Counted from the stretch's first letter, positions 1-10,473 are shown. The stretch: DNA of 64,000 nucleotides from Molossus alvarezi (GCA_037176705.1 CM073887.1:87182348-87246347), one strand, 5' to 3'. Notes: generated from the letters alone by a model not told the origin. A program made the numbers and translations.

Positions 1-721
1 TTATTTGCAAATATTATTGTACCAGCCTTGCATCCCTGGATGATTCCTACTTGGTCATGGTGAATAATTTTTTTGATGTATGGCTGCATCCGATTTGCTA
101 GTATTTTGTTCAGAATTTTGGCGTCTATGTTCATCAGGGATAATGGCCTGTAGTTTTCTTTCTTTGTAGTGTCTTTTTCTGGTTTTGGAATTAGAATTAC
201 ACTGGCCTCATAAAACAAGTTTATAAGTCTTCCTTCTTCTTGAATTTTTTGAAATAGTTTGAGGAGAATGGGTGTGTGTTCTTCTTTAAATGTTCGGTAA
301 AACTCCCCCATAAAGCCATCTGGGCCTGGGTTTTATTTGCTGGGAGAGTCTTGGTTACCTCTTTAATTTCCTTAGTTGTTATTGGTCTGTTCAAGTTTTC
401 TATCTCTTCCCAGTCCAGTTTTGGGAGACTGTGTGTTTGTGGAAATTTGTCCATTTCACTTACATTGTTGAATTTGTTGCCATATAATTGTCCATAGTAG
501 CTGTTAACGATCTTTCCATTTGCTTGGTAAATTTTTTTCCATCCCTTCACTTTGAACTTATGTGAGTCTTTTGTTGTGAGGTGGGTCTCTTATAAACAAC
601 ATATAGATGAGTCATTCTTTCTTATCCAATCACCTAGTCTGTGTCTTTTTATCAGAGCATTCAGCCATTTACATTTAAGGTGATTATTGATATGTACGTA
701 TTCATTGTCATTTTTGTTTAG
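1..721 (-). pseudogene. L1 ORF2 remnant (copy A), endonuclease start fused to pre-RT region
   Basis: ORF2p is the L1 endonuclease and reverse transcriptase that nicks DNA and copies RNA at the nick. Here the ATG is at 721-719 and the first ~60 codons of the endonuclease are recognisable but frame-broken. After the internal deletion, residues of the region before the RT follow (NRPITTKEIKEV, LPANK) at 300-500. Further frameshifts occur near 300-330, where copies B-D encode the [13 protein letters not shown] motif and this copy changes frame. The conserved RT core would lie beyond the left edge. It cannot encode an active enzyme. Confidence 0.88.
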
Positions 722-766
722 TGTGGTTATATTTTTCTTCCTATTTCTTCTTCTAATTACAGCCGT

Positions 767-1634
767 CCTTTTAACATTTCTTGCAGTGCTGGTTTGGTGC
801 TAATGTAGTCCCTTAGCCTTTTTTAGTCTGGGAAGCTCTTTATTTGACTTTCTATTTTGAATAACAGCCTTACTGGGTAGAGTAGTCTTGGATTCAGATC
901 CTTGTTTTTCATGACCTTGATTTTTTCATGCCATTCCCTTCTGGCCTGTAGTGTTTCTTGTGAGAAGTCAGCTGACAGCCTTATGGGGTTTCCTTTTTAG
1001 GTAACCTGCTGCTTATCTCTTTCTGCTTTTAGGATTCTCTCTTTGTCTTTAATTTTTGGCATTTTAATTACTATGTATCTTGGTGTGGGCCTGTTGGGTT
1101 CTTCTTACTTGGGGCTCTCTGTGCTTCTTGAACTTGAATGCCTTCTTCCTTCACCAAATTAGGGAAGTTTTCTGTCGCTATTTCTTTAAATACATTCTCT
1201 AACCCTTGCTAATTTTCTTCTTTTTTGGGGACTCCTATTATGTGAATATTATTACATTTCCAGTTATCCCACAGTTCTCTTAAGCTGTCTTCCTGTTTTT
1301 TAATTGTTTTTTCCTTTTGGTTTTCTGATTGGTTGATTTTTTGTACCCTGTCTTCTAATTCACTGATCCAGTCCTCAGTTTCTTCTACACTGCTCTTTAG
1401 ACCTTCCAATGTGTTCTTTATTTCTGATATATCACTCTTGATCTCTTCCTGGTGGTTTTTAATTTCCAGTTGGTTGATTTTCACCATCTCTATGTCCTTA
1501 CTCATGCTGTTGAGTCTCCTCAAGTTCATGGCTGAATTCTAGCTCTGTTAACTTTCCTAGCTGCTCCACATTGATCTCATCTTCGGTGGAGGTCTCTTGT
1601 TCTTTCATTTGTCTTTTGTTTCTGTGTTTCACCA
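767..1634 (-). pseudogene. L1 ORF1 remnant (copy A)
   Basis: ORF1p is the trimeric RNA-binding protein of L1. The ATG lies at 1634-1632 by alignment with copies C and D. An open segment at 1209-1529 encodes the coiled-coil part: heptad-like runs (MSKDIEMVKINQLEIKNHQ) and a stretch ending WDNWKCNNIHIIGVP, the entry to the RRM domain. Downstream (767-1208) the RRM and C-terminal domain can be recognised only across frame changes. The sequence before 1529 is separated from the ATG by another frame change near 1530-1545. It is non-functional. Confidence 0.85.
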
Positions 1635-2455
1635 TTTTGGCTATCACAGTGGACTTTGGAGCCTGCCAAGTTTTCTCTGTGGGTATTGGTGTTCTGCTAT
1701 TTGTGGCTCCCTCTCCTGGGTTTAGATGAGCAAGGGAGGACCCACGTTAAACACCACTGTCAAGCCTTACTTTCCTGGCTAGAGTTGCTAGCCCAGGAAT
1801 GGTACTGTTTTCTTCTAGCATTTTTCCTAGAAGCTAGCAGTCCGGGTTACTTGAAGAGTTTTGGGTTGTCAGTTGATTGAAAAACTTTCTCAGGTGCTCA
1901 GTATAAGGGGATTTTCGGAGGGTGGGGCAGATGCTGGTTGTTAGTAAGCCTCAATTTGCATTTCAGTGGCCCATAGGGTGGGGTTGAATCTCTGAGGGAG
2001 GGACTGCTGCCTCTTCCCAGAGCCCTGGGAAGGAGTAATCAGGCCACCGTCCTGCGTGGCTGCAACTCAGCAAAAGCTCTGAGCGCTCTCCAAATCCCAA
2101 GTGTCCCCACACAGTTCCAGTCCAGTCTGCCCTCCCTCTGCCAGATCCCAAGGTGAGTGGCTGTGGCTATTTTAGCCTCTGTCCTGGCTCTGCCCTGTGG
2201 AGCTGGTTCAGAGTTTAGCCCAAGGGTGCTGCTCACAGCTAAGGCTGCTGCCAAGCTGTCAACTGTGTGTCCCCAGCCCCCGTCTCCTGCCTTCACAATC
2301 CTACCAGGGTCAAGTCAGTGTCCCTGGTTATATGGTCCTCGCAAGCTGCTTTTCTGTTGCTTTTTCCCGTCGATTTGTCTGTTTTAGTTGTAATTCCAGT
2401 TTGGTCCTGGGAGATGGTCTGTGTAGCTTCCATTCACTCCACTGCCATTTTGGAA
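1635..2455 (-). promoter_or_regulatory. L1 5'UTR (copy A), internal promoter region
   Basis: This GC-richer stretch upstream of ORF1 matches the 5'UTRs of copies C (19544-20355) and D (33173-33973). In L1s this region carries the internal RNA polymerase II promoter. No TATA box is evident, as expected for L1. On the opposite strand it has an open frame (1656-1880) conserved in the other two copies (see findings). Confidence 0.75.
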
Positions 2456-2660
2456 TCTCCTCAGTATATTCTAATATACACAACTTGATGAGCTTGGAGA
2501 TAAGTATTTACCTGTGAAACCATCACCACAATTAATGCCATAAATATATCCATTGTTTCTAAAGGTTTTCTCCTGCCCTATTTATGTATTTAACTATGAT
2601 TAAACACTTAGCATAAGATCTACCTTCTTAGCACATTTTTAAGTATATGGGGAAGAGTTT
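2456..2660 (-). repeat. Old L1 3' end fragment
   Basis: The text around 2470-2650 (CTTGATGAGCTTGGAGATAA, CCATCACCACAATTAATGCC, ATAAGATCTACC) resembles the 3'UTR of ancient mammalian L1M elements on the minus strand. Copy A appears to have inserted at its edge. Family assignment is from memory of L1M 3' ends. Confidence 0.6.
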
Positions 2661-3226
2661 GGCAGGTGTTTTTATAAAAAGCAGAATGGTGAACCCATGA
2701 GGGAAAGAATTTGAATCTAATAAAAGAGTGAATTTAACCTTACAGCCAATCAAGAGAAACTTTTGAAGGCTCTAGTGTTGTTTGGTCCATTGACTTCGGT
2801 TGAATCTATATAAGTAATATATCACAGAACTGCCTTTTTGCATTGTTTCCTCTGTTCCACTCAGTGGCATCTTCCTGGAAGAGCCTTGGGCTGAAGAACA
2901 GTTGAAGTTTACCAGGCCAGGACCCTGGCCAGGACCCCAGCCAAGTAGGTTTGTCTAGAATTGGAATAACTCTTGCTGTTTGCTGTTTAGTGTTCTCTCC
3001 TTTTCTTACTGCCTGGAGGGCTATTATTGCCCAGAATGGGAATAGAACAGGTGTCTTTTTCCTTGGCCACTAGCAATTTTCTGTTGCAGAAGTTTGATGA
3101 GATAATTCACTGAAATTCATAATATTAAAAAAGACATATTTATGAGAATTTGATTTATTCCATCTGTCCTAATTTTGGGAGCTTTGTTTTTTACATGTAA
3201 AAGCTACTCAGTTGTCATTGGTTTTT
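2661..3226. other. No recognised feature
   Basis: I see no long open frame, LTR signature or SINE here. A short GC-richer patch (2880-2945, repeated CCAGGACCC) is the only local structure. Confidence 0.5.
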
Positions 3227-3248
3227 CTCAGTAGACTTTATTTATTAG

Positions 3249-3499
3249 TATTTTTTTTAATCCTCACCCGAGGACATTTTTTTATTTTTTGTTCAGATAG
3301 AGTGGGAAGGAGAGAGAGGAAGAGAGAGAAAGAGAGAAACATCGACATGAAAAGGACACATTGAGTGGCTGCCACCCACACGACCCAACCAGGGCCAGGG
3401 ACAAACTGCAACCAAGTTACATTCCCTTAGTGGGAACCGAACCCAGGTCTCTCTGGACCACAGGCCAACGCTCTAACTGCTGAGCCAAACTGGCTAGGG
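3249..3499 (-). mobile_element. Ves SINE, full length, with 22-bp TSD
   Basis: On the minus strand this begins GCCCTAGCCAGTTTGGCTCA (tRNA-like head with A and B boxes), continues through the Ves middle and a CT-rich stretch, and ends in the tail ATCCTC...AAAAA. Direct repeats CTCAGTAGACTTTATT[TA/TT]TTAG flank it at 3227-3248 and 3500-3521 with one mismatch. It inserted into the 3' end of an old L1. Confidence 0.95.
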
Positions 3500-3504
3500 C
3501 TCAG

Positions 3505-4570
3505 TAGACTTTATTTTTTAGAGCAGTTTTAGGTTCACAGGAAATTGAGCAAAAGGTATAGAGATTTCCCACATACCCCTGCTCCCACACATGCACAGTC
3601 TTCTCCATTACTAACATCCCCTGCCAGAGTGGTATATTTGTTACAACGGATGAACCTACATCAACATGTCATTATCACCCAGAGTCCATAGTTTATATTA
3701 GGGTTCACCCTCAGTGTGGTACATTGTGTGGGTTAGGACAAACATAACAACAAGTATCTACCATAATAGTTTCATACAAAGTATTTTCATTGCCCTAAAA
3801 ATTCTCTGTACTCCACCTAGTCAGCCTTCCTTCCCCTTACTAGCCCTTGGGATCACTGATCTATTACTGTCTCAATAGTTTTACTTTTCCAGAATGTTGT
3901 ATAGTTGGAATCATACAATATGTAGCCTTTTCAGATTGGCTTCTTTCACTTAGTAATATGCTGTAAGTTTTCTTCATGTATTTTCATGGTTTGATAGCTC
4001 ATTTATTTTTAATGCTGATAATAGTCCATTGCCCATTCACATACTAAAGGACATCTTGGTTGCCTTCTAAGTTTTGGCAATTATAAATAAAGTTGCTAAA
4101 AACATCCATACACAGGTTTTTGTGTGTATATAAGTCTTCAGCTTCTTTGGGTAAATACCAAGGAGCACGGTTGGTGGGTTGTAAGGTAAGAGTATGTTTC
4201 GTTTTGCAAGAAACCACCAAACTGCCTTCCAAAGTGGCTGCGGCATTTCGCATTCTCATCAGCGATGAGTGAGTTTCTGCTGTTTTGCATCCTCGCCAGA
4301 ACTTGAGTTTGTGGGTGTTCTGGATCTTAGCCATTCTAATGGTGTGTAGGGATATCTCGTAGTTGTCTTAATTTGTATTTCCCTGATGACTTATGATGTT
4401 GAGCATCTTTCCACATGCTTATTTGTAACCTGTATGTCCTCTTTGGTGAAGTGGCTGTTAAGGTCTTTGCTCCATTTTTCAATCAGTCTGTTCATTCTTT
4501 TCTTGTTGAGTTTTAAGATGTGTTTGTATACTTGAGATAGATTGTTTTTTGAATGTGTACATTCTTAAAA
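3505..4570 (-). repeat. Old L1 3'UTR and ORF2 C-terminal remnant
   Basis: The plus-strand text shows the antisense of an L1M-like 3'UTR (TTTTAGGTTCACAG, GTCCATAGTTTATATTAGGGTT), then the ORF2 C-terminal region. A degraded reading frame at 4044-4334 (minus) retains a KLKFWRGCKTAE-like segment, matching the Cys-rich tail region ([10 protein letters not shown] in copy D). It is 5'-truncated near 4570. A similar 3'UTR recurs at 45.44-45.75 kb. Confidence 0.8.
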
Positions 4571-5831
4571 TTTTGGATCTCTGATTTGTAACTACCGCTA
4601 TGTGGCTTGTGAAAAATAATTTGGTGAAAAAACAGGATAGGAATAAAATCACTAGACTTTTCTCTCTAATGGGACTTAAAAGGAATTTGGTGAATTGATA
4701 AAAGGTGGAAATAAAATATTATAAGATATAAGGTGACATAACTATAAGCAAAATGCTATCTATGAGACAGATTTAGGCATTCTTAAATCTAAATCTCCAT
4801 GGCAATTTAATCTAAATGATTAGATTTTTACCTAAGGTAGATACTCCATATAAATCCTCCTGGCTAAAGAAAGCAAATTCAGTACCACTCAACCATAGAG
4901 TCCCTGTATTTATATTTGTATCTATTATGAATGGTACAAAGTAGATATTTAGTAAATGTTATTTACAGAACTTTTCATCTTATAGTGTGGTTAACTATGG
5001 CTAAAACAAAAATTAAATTAATTGACCAATATTGTACTAAAAGAGAAATTAACTATTTTTAAAAAACTATTTCTAAATGGAAAGGCCAAAGTTTTCTAAT
5101 GTAGACATATTGAATAGACATTACCTATCTATATTGCTGATCATAAATTCGTGACTTTATCTGAGCTACATTAAATTTGCTAAAAAGAGTTGTGAAATCT
5201 TTACAAAACAAAGACATCTTGTTGTTATCAGTGCTTGAGAGAGTGTATTGCTTCATCAGATGTTAGGCAGAGGGTGACCACAACTTCTGATGCAACGCCT
5301 GCTCCTATGAGGTCTGTGATTGTGGTTTCACGTCCTACATTTTCACTCTGCCAAAAGAGAGCACAGCATAGTGGTGATTGCCTCTTGGATGCTAAACAGG
5401 GAGATTCCCTCCAGAAAGTCTCCTTCATTTCCTTCCAGTGTGCATCTTCTTGAGTGTTCAGCATAGGTAGAAACAAGGAAGTTGTCTAACACATAGGAGG
5501 AAAGTGATTACTTCTGTTTGGCTATAGGCTAAAGGTTCTAGAGTTCTTCCATGTTAACTCTCCAGCCTCAGTCTGGCTGGATGTACTGTGGATTTCCTGG
5601 ATGTTGTTTTAGGCCACCAGAATAAAGCCTACAAATCTCTTTAGTCACCTAATCACTCATCTTTGTAGTCCTATACATAGTATGCCTGGTCCAATTATTC
5701 TATTGCCTGAAAAGCTTAACACTATGAGAACCAAAGGGGATACCTTTATGTTTTTAAATCTTCAACCTACTTCAAGACTTCAAGCCAGTGACATTCTGAT
5801 CGATGCACTAAAAAGTTAAAAGTTACAAAGA
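4571..5831. other. Unassigned AT-rich sequence with one short open frame
   Basis: No repeat family is recognised. A minus-strand frame at 5228-5476 (82 codons) is less AT-rich than its surroundings and has a plausible splice-acceptor-like stretch (pyrimidines then GGCAG) inside it, but no homology I can name. It could be chance, a decayed repeat or a processed fragment. Confidence 0.4.
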
Positions 5832-5940
5832 TCCCTGGCCAGTTTGGCTCAGTGGTTGAGCATCGGCCTGCAGACCAGAGAGTCCCAGGTTCGGTTCCCA
5901 TTAGGGGCACGTACCACAAAAAAAAAAAAAAAAAAAAAAA
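5832..5940 (+). mobile_element. Abbreviated Ves SINE: tRNA-like head plus pure poly(A)
   Basis: Only the first ~85 bp of Ves are present (A box TGGCTCAGTGG, B box GGTTCGGTTCC, ending GGCACGTACC). A run of 23 As then follows directly, without the Ves middle or CT-rich tail. Direct repeats GTTACAAAGA flank it at 5822-5831 and 5942-5951, so it is a complete insertion and not a decayed longer copy. Confidence 0.88.
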
Positions 5941-5951
5941 GGTTACAAAGA

Positions 5952-6589
5952 GTGTGTCTCTGAGAGTTTTCTGTGTCCCTTTCAGCTAATCAATGCCCTG
6001 GATCTGCCATATGTGATCTCAACCAATCTATTCCAATTGCTTTACCTCCCAGATTTAATTTTATAATTGTATCAAACAGATACTATAATTCATTTTCTCT
6101 TTCTATGGAATATCATCAATGTTACAGGTTCACAATTGTATATAAGTTAAGTCTTTCTTTCAAGGATATTATAAACTAGTGAAGTGAGTCAGAAAAGAAA
6201 ATAGCCATGACAGGGTAAACTTAGTAATATATGAATGTTATCAACATTTCTATTTTCCCAGATAGCCAAAGAATATTCTGGCTTTGATGCTTAATTCTTC
6301 ATTTCTTCTTCTGAATACTTCCACCCACCCTCAGAAGAAGGATTTAATATTCCAAGAATAATTATTTTGAGCATCTGTAATAACGAATTTGGAGAACAGA
6401 GCAGACAGATGGGGCTGTCCCCCAGACCTGGGTTGGAACAGGGCACTAGGGGGAGCTGCCAGTGAGGAAGTGAAGTAATAGAATAGGAGAAAAGAATGAC
6501 ATTTAAAATGAAAGAATGGCGTTTAAAATAAATAGAAACTGTGAGCTGATCATGGGCCTGCCTTCTATCTCACCTGAGATTCTACTAAA
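5952..6589. other. No recognised feature
   Basis: AT-rich sequence without a recognisable repeat or persuasive open frame. A short GC-richer patch lies at 6400-6470. Confidence 0.45.
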
Positions 6590-6604
6590 AGAGATGTTAG
6601 TGTC

Positions 6605-7504
6605 CTAGAGGAGACTGTAGGCAGCAACATTTCGGACATCATATGCAGCAGAATTTTTACTGACACATCACCTAAGGCAATAGAAACAAAGGAGAAAATG
6701 AACACATGGGACTACATCAAACTCAAAAGCTTCTGCACAGCGAAAGATACAATCATCAAAATGGAAAGGCTACCCACTGTATGGGAGAGCATCATTGCTA
6801 ATGATATGTCAGATAAGAGGTTAATTTCCAATACATATAGAGTACTCATACAACTCCACAAAAGGAAGACAAAGAATCCAATTAAAAAATGGGCAGAGGA
6901 ACTAAATAGACACCTCTCCAAACAGGACATACAAATGGCCAAGAGACATATGAAGAAATGCTCATCATCACTAATCATCAGAGACATGCAAATTAAAACA
7001 ACAATGAGGTATCACCTCACACCTGTCAGAATGGCCGCCATCAACAAATCATCAAACAACAAGTGTTGGTGAGGGTGTGGAGAAAAGGGGACTCTAGTAC
7101 ACTGCTGGTGGAAATGCAGACTGGTGCAGCCACTATGGAAAACAATATGGTGTTACCTCAAAAAATTAAAAATTGAACTTCCATTTGACCCAGTGATCCC
7201 ACTTCTAGGAATATACCCTTGGGAGCCTGAAACACTAATCAGAAAGAATATATGTACCCCCATATTTGTAGCAGCACTATTTATAATAGCTAAGATCTGG
7301 AAACAGCCCAAGTGTCCATCAGTAGACGAATGGATAAAAAAGCAGTGGTACATATACACAATGGAGTACTACACAGCTGTAAGAAAGAAAGATCTCTTAT
7401 CCTTTGAGACTACGTGGAGGGACCTGGAAAGTATCATCCTAAGTGAAACAAGCCAAACAGAGAAAGACAAGTTTCATATAATCTCACTTATTTGTGTAAT
7501 ATGA
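6605..7504 (+). pseudogene. L1 ORF2 C-terminal fragment (copy B)
   Basis: One frame is open from about 6605 to the natural end (TGA at 7502-7504) except for one TGA at 7070-7072. That stop lies in the Cys-rich tail, where copy D keeps the neighbouring CWRGCGEKG residues, and CGA to TGA is a typical CpG decay. Conserved pieces are [49 protein letters not shown] and, after the stop, [12 protein letters not shown]. It lacks the endonuclease and RT. Confidence 0.92.
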
Positions 7505-7735
7505 TGAACATAACAGTCTGAGGAATGGGGTAGTCCCAGAGACGTGGAAGTGGGGTACAGACTGACAATCCCCTAAAGAGGGGGGTGGTGGGGGAGAGAT
7601 AAACCACAGAACTTATATGCATGTATGCATGAACAGTGGACATGGACAACAAACTGGGGAAAGGGCGGGGGGAAAATCAGTGGGGGAGAAAGGAGAAACA
7701 TCTGTAACAAAAATTAATTAATAAAAAAAAAAAAG
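7505..7735 (+). other. L1 3'UTR with G-rich tract and tail (copy B)
   Basis: It contains runs GAGGGGGGTGGTGGGGGAG (about 7576-7595) and GGGGAAAGGGCGGGGGG (about 7655-7673), candidates for G-quadruplexes, then ATTAATTAATAAA before the A-rich tail. The same layout recurs in the HAL1-like element. Confidence 0.8.
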
Positions 7736-7782
7736 AGAGAGAGAGAGAGAGAGATGTTAGAAGTAAAAGAAAGAGATTTCAG

Positions 7783-9930
7783 ACTTCCGGTCAAGATGGT
7801 GGTGTAGGTAAAAGAGGTATCACATCCTCTCAAAACCGCATCAAAGTTACAACTAAACTACAGAACAACCATCATTCAAAACCCTCTGAAATTAAGCTGA
7901 ATGGAAGTCCTACAACTACAAACTTAAAGAAGCCACACTGAGACTGGTAGGAAGGGCAGAGGCATGACAGGCTGGTCCCACACCCATGTGTGGCAGATAA
8001 AAATTAAGAGGATACCTCGGCTGGGAAGGTCCTCCCTGAGGACTGAGGGGTCCCCGTCCCACATCAGGCGCCCAGCTCAGGGTTCCAGTTACAGGAAGAG
8101 AAATCCTCATAATTTCTGGCTGGAAAAACCAGCAGGAACTGAGTCAAAGGGAGGCTGAGGTGGCTGGAACCCCAAGCAGTTCCTCTTAAAGGGCCCACAC
8201 ATGGACTGACTGGGACTTATCATCCTCCAGGCTCCAGTGTGGGGGAGGCAGCTTGAAAGGCACCAGAGACATACAGGGAAAAACTGAGCTATTTGGCATT
8301 GGAGCAAGGGCTGGAGAGGCAACTTTCTCCCGGACAGACCTGCCGTCACAGGCCTTTGTTCCTTTGGTGAGTCTTCCCTGCAACAGCAGACAGCCTCCAT
8401 ATCTGGGACTCCAGCAACCTGGCTCACACTGGTAGCCCCACCTTGCTGACTCCCTGAGGCCCCGCCCCACCCAACTTTCAGGCCCACCCAAGCTGTTGCT
8501 AGTTGCTTTACCATAGAATTGGCCTGTCTTGGATCCTGCCTCAGGTTTTCCTAAATTCTTTCAAACAAGCAGCATCTGGTCTCAGCTAGCCTCATACCTC
8601 TCATTAAGTAATACGTAGAAACAAACATAGGGAGGCAGCCAAAATGAGGAGACAAAGAAACAGGTTCCAAATGAAAGAACAGAACAAAACCCCAGGAAAA
8701 GAATTAAGCGAAATGGAGATAAGCAACCTAACAGATGCAGAGTTCAAAACACTGTTTATAAGGATGTTCAATGAACTTAGTGAGAACCTCAGTGAACTTA
8801 GTGAGCGCCTCAAGAGCATAAAAAGGACCAGTCAGAAATGAAGGATGCACAGTACGAAATGAAGAAGGCACTAACTGAAATAAAGAATAATTTACACAGA
8901 TTCAATTGTAGAGTAGGTAAAGCCAAGAAGCAAACCATCAATTTGGAATATAAGGAAGCAAAAAACACCCAATCAGAATAGCAAAGAGAAAAAGAAATAC
9001 AAAAAAATGAGGATAGTGTAAGGAGCCTTTGGAACAACTTCAAGCGTGCCAACATTTGCATCTTGGGGATGCCAGAAGGAGAAAAGAGAGAACAAGAAAT
9101 CGAAAACCTATTTGAAACAATAATGGCAGAAAACTTCTCTAACTTGGTAAAGGAAAGAAACATACAAGTCCAGGAAGCACAGAGAGTCCCATACAAGATG
9201 AACCCCAAGAGGCCCACACCAAGACACATCATCATCAAAATGCAAAAGGTTCAAGACAAAGAGAGAATCTTAAAAGCAGCAAGAGAAAAGCAGTTAGTTA
9301 CTTACAAGAGAGTTCCCATAAGGCTGTCAGCTTATTTCTCAAAAGAAACTTTGCAGGCCAGTAGGGAGAGCCAAGAAATATTCAGCTTGAAGAAAAGCAA
9401 GAAGCTGCAACCCCGATTACTCTATCCTGGAAAGCTGTCATTTAGAATTGATGGCCAGACAAGAAAAAGCTAAAGGAGTTCATCACCACCAAACCATTAT
9501 TATATGAATTGCTCAAGGGTCTTCTTGAAGCAAAAGATAAAATATGAACAAACAAAATGGCAATGAATACATATCTATCAACAATTGAATCTACAAACAA
9601 CATGAACAGGCAGAACAGAGCATTCTCATAGATACAGAGAACATTTTGTTGGTTGCCAGATGGAAAGGGGTTTGGGAGAATGGGTAAAGGGATTAAGAAG
9701 TACAAATTGGTTGTTAGACTGACAAACCTCAAAGGGAAGGGGGGTGGGGTGTGGAAGAGATAAACCAAAGAACATATATGTATATACGCATGGCCAATGG
9801 ACACAGACAACAGCATGGGGAAAGGCAGGAAGGGGGTGGGAGTGGGGAGGAGGGCGTCAGTAGGGGGAAAATGAGGAACATTTGTAATACATTTAACAAT
9901 AAAGGTAAATTTTTTTTAAAGTAAAAAAAA
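7783..9930 (+). mobile_element. HAL1-like half-LINE (ORF1 only)
   Basis: A plus-strand element about 2.1 kb long. It starts near GACTTCCGGTCAAGATGG and has a ~860-bp 5'UTR, a single ORF1 (8644-9547) and then directly an L1-like 3'UTR (AGAGATAAACC, G-runs, AATAAAGG) with an A/T-rich end near 9915-9930. There is no ORF2 between ORF1 and the 3'UTR (only ~370 bp). This is the structure of HAL1 elements, which depend on L1 ORF2p for movement. No clear TSD was found (AAGTAAAA on both sides is a weak candidate). Confidence 0.87.
8644..9547 (+). pseudogene. HAL1/L1-type ORF1 (RNA-binding protein), frame-broken
   Basis: ORF1p coats element RNA as a trimer. The ATG at 8644 has an A at -3. Segment 1 (8644-8841) encodes a basic N-terminus and the start of a coiled coil, with a tandem NELSEN/SELSER heptad duplication. 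Segment 2 lies in another frame (8838-8981, 47 residues, ending TAG). Segment 3 (about 9050-9473) encodes the RRM and C-terminal domain with the family hallmarks PTPRHIIIKM and a conserved RxKQxVTYK...PIRLSAYFS block. A final frame change near 9465 leads to the natural end (TGA 9545-9547). Length about 300 codons matches HAL1/L1 ORF1. It is not translatable as one protein. Confidence 0.86.
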
Positions 9931-10464
9931 ATTATAGTATAGTAAATTTATAGTATATTTATATAAGTAAATTTAAAGTAAATTTATAGTATAGTAAAGA
10001 GCAATGGGGGAGGGTATGCCAGAAAATAAAAGGCTTAACGAACTTCTGAAAGATGGAAAGTGAAAGGGAGAATCCTGTGGATTGATTAAAAATAGTGGTG
10101 GAATCACCATCCATACAACATTGTCAAGGGCTGGAGAAAACATGAGTCCATCTATAAGGTAAAACATTGGAGACATTCTGGGATCAGAAGCAGTAGGCGT
10201 GAGAGAGGCAAAGTTGAGAAGTGGAGTTAACAGGATGAATGTGTTTGAGTGAGTTTAATTTGAATGTCTGTAGAGGAAAACTTTGTCCAATTCCTCCCCA
10301 GTCTCTATATGTAGAGTGACTGGAACATAGTGTTCACCCTCAAGCAAAAATAACAAAAGAAAAAAAAAATCCTGTTTTGAAGAAACGGAATGAATGAACT
10401 ATGTATAGAGAGTTTAGGGCTCTAGTACTTAGTATAAATGCTCCAGAGTAGTGTCCTATTACTC
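9931..10464. other. AT-rich tandem stretch, then unassigned sequence
   Basis: From 9935 to 9999 the motif GTAAATTTATAGTATA recurs about three times in degenerate form. The remainder shows no identifiable feature. Confidence 0.5.
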
Positions 10465-10473
10465 CAGGCTTTT

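Larger units (their letters stand above)
1..2455 (-). mobile_element. LINE-1 copy A, 5' part, cut by window edge and internally deleted
   Basis: This is a minus-strand L1. Read from its 5' end near 2455 it has a 5'UTR (about 820 bp), ORF1 from an ATG at 1634, and ORF2 from an ATG at 721; ORF2 runs off the left edge. It aligns throughout with the full-length copies at 14.5-20.4 and 28.2-34.0 kb. About 1 kb of ORF2 (most of the endonuclease and the linker) is missing at about 509-525, where early ORF2 residues (GWKKIYQANGK) pass directly into the pre-RT region (QLYGNKF). The 5' end lies by the sequence TTTTGGAATC, shared with copy C. No right TSD can be paired because the 3' end lies outside the window. 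Confidence 0.93.
6601..7749 (+). mobile_element. LINE-1 copy B, 5'-truncated 3' end
   Basis: This is a plus-strand L1 3' fragment: the last ~300 codons of ORF2, a G-rich 3'UTR and a poly(A) tail that grades into (GA)n. The target duplication AGAGATGTTAG occurs at 6590-6600 and 7750-7760. It sits about 20 bp upstream of the HAL1-like element at 7783. It is one of only two plus-strand LINE copies here and among the least decayed, since its ORF2 part has a single stop. Confidence 0.95.

Noticed and set aside
500..530. Splicing as the cause of the copy A ORF2 deletion
   Set aside because: No GT donor exists at the break in the parental sequence; CTTT microhomology fits a deletion better.
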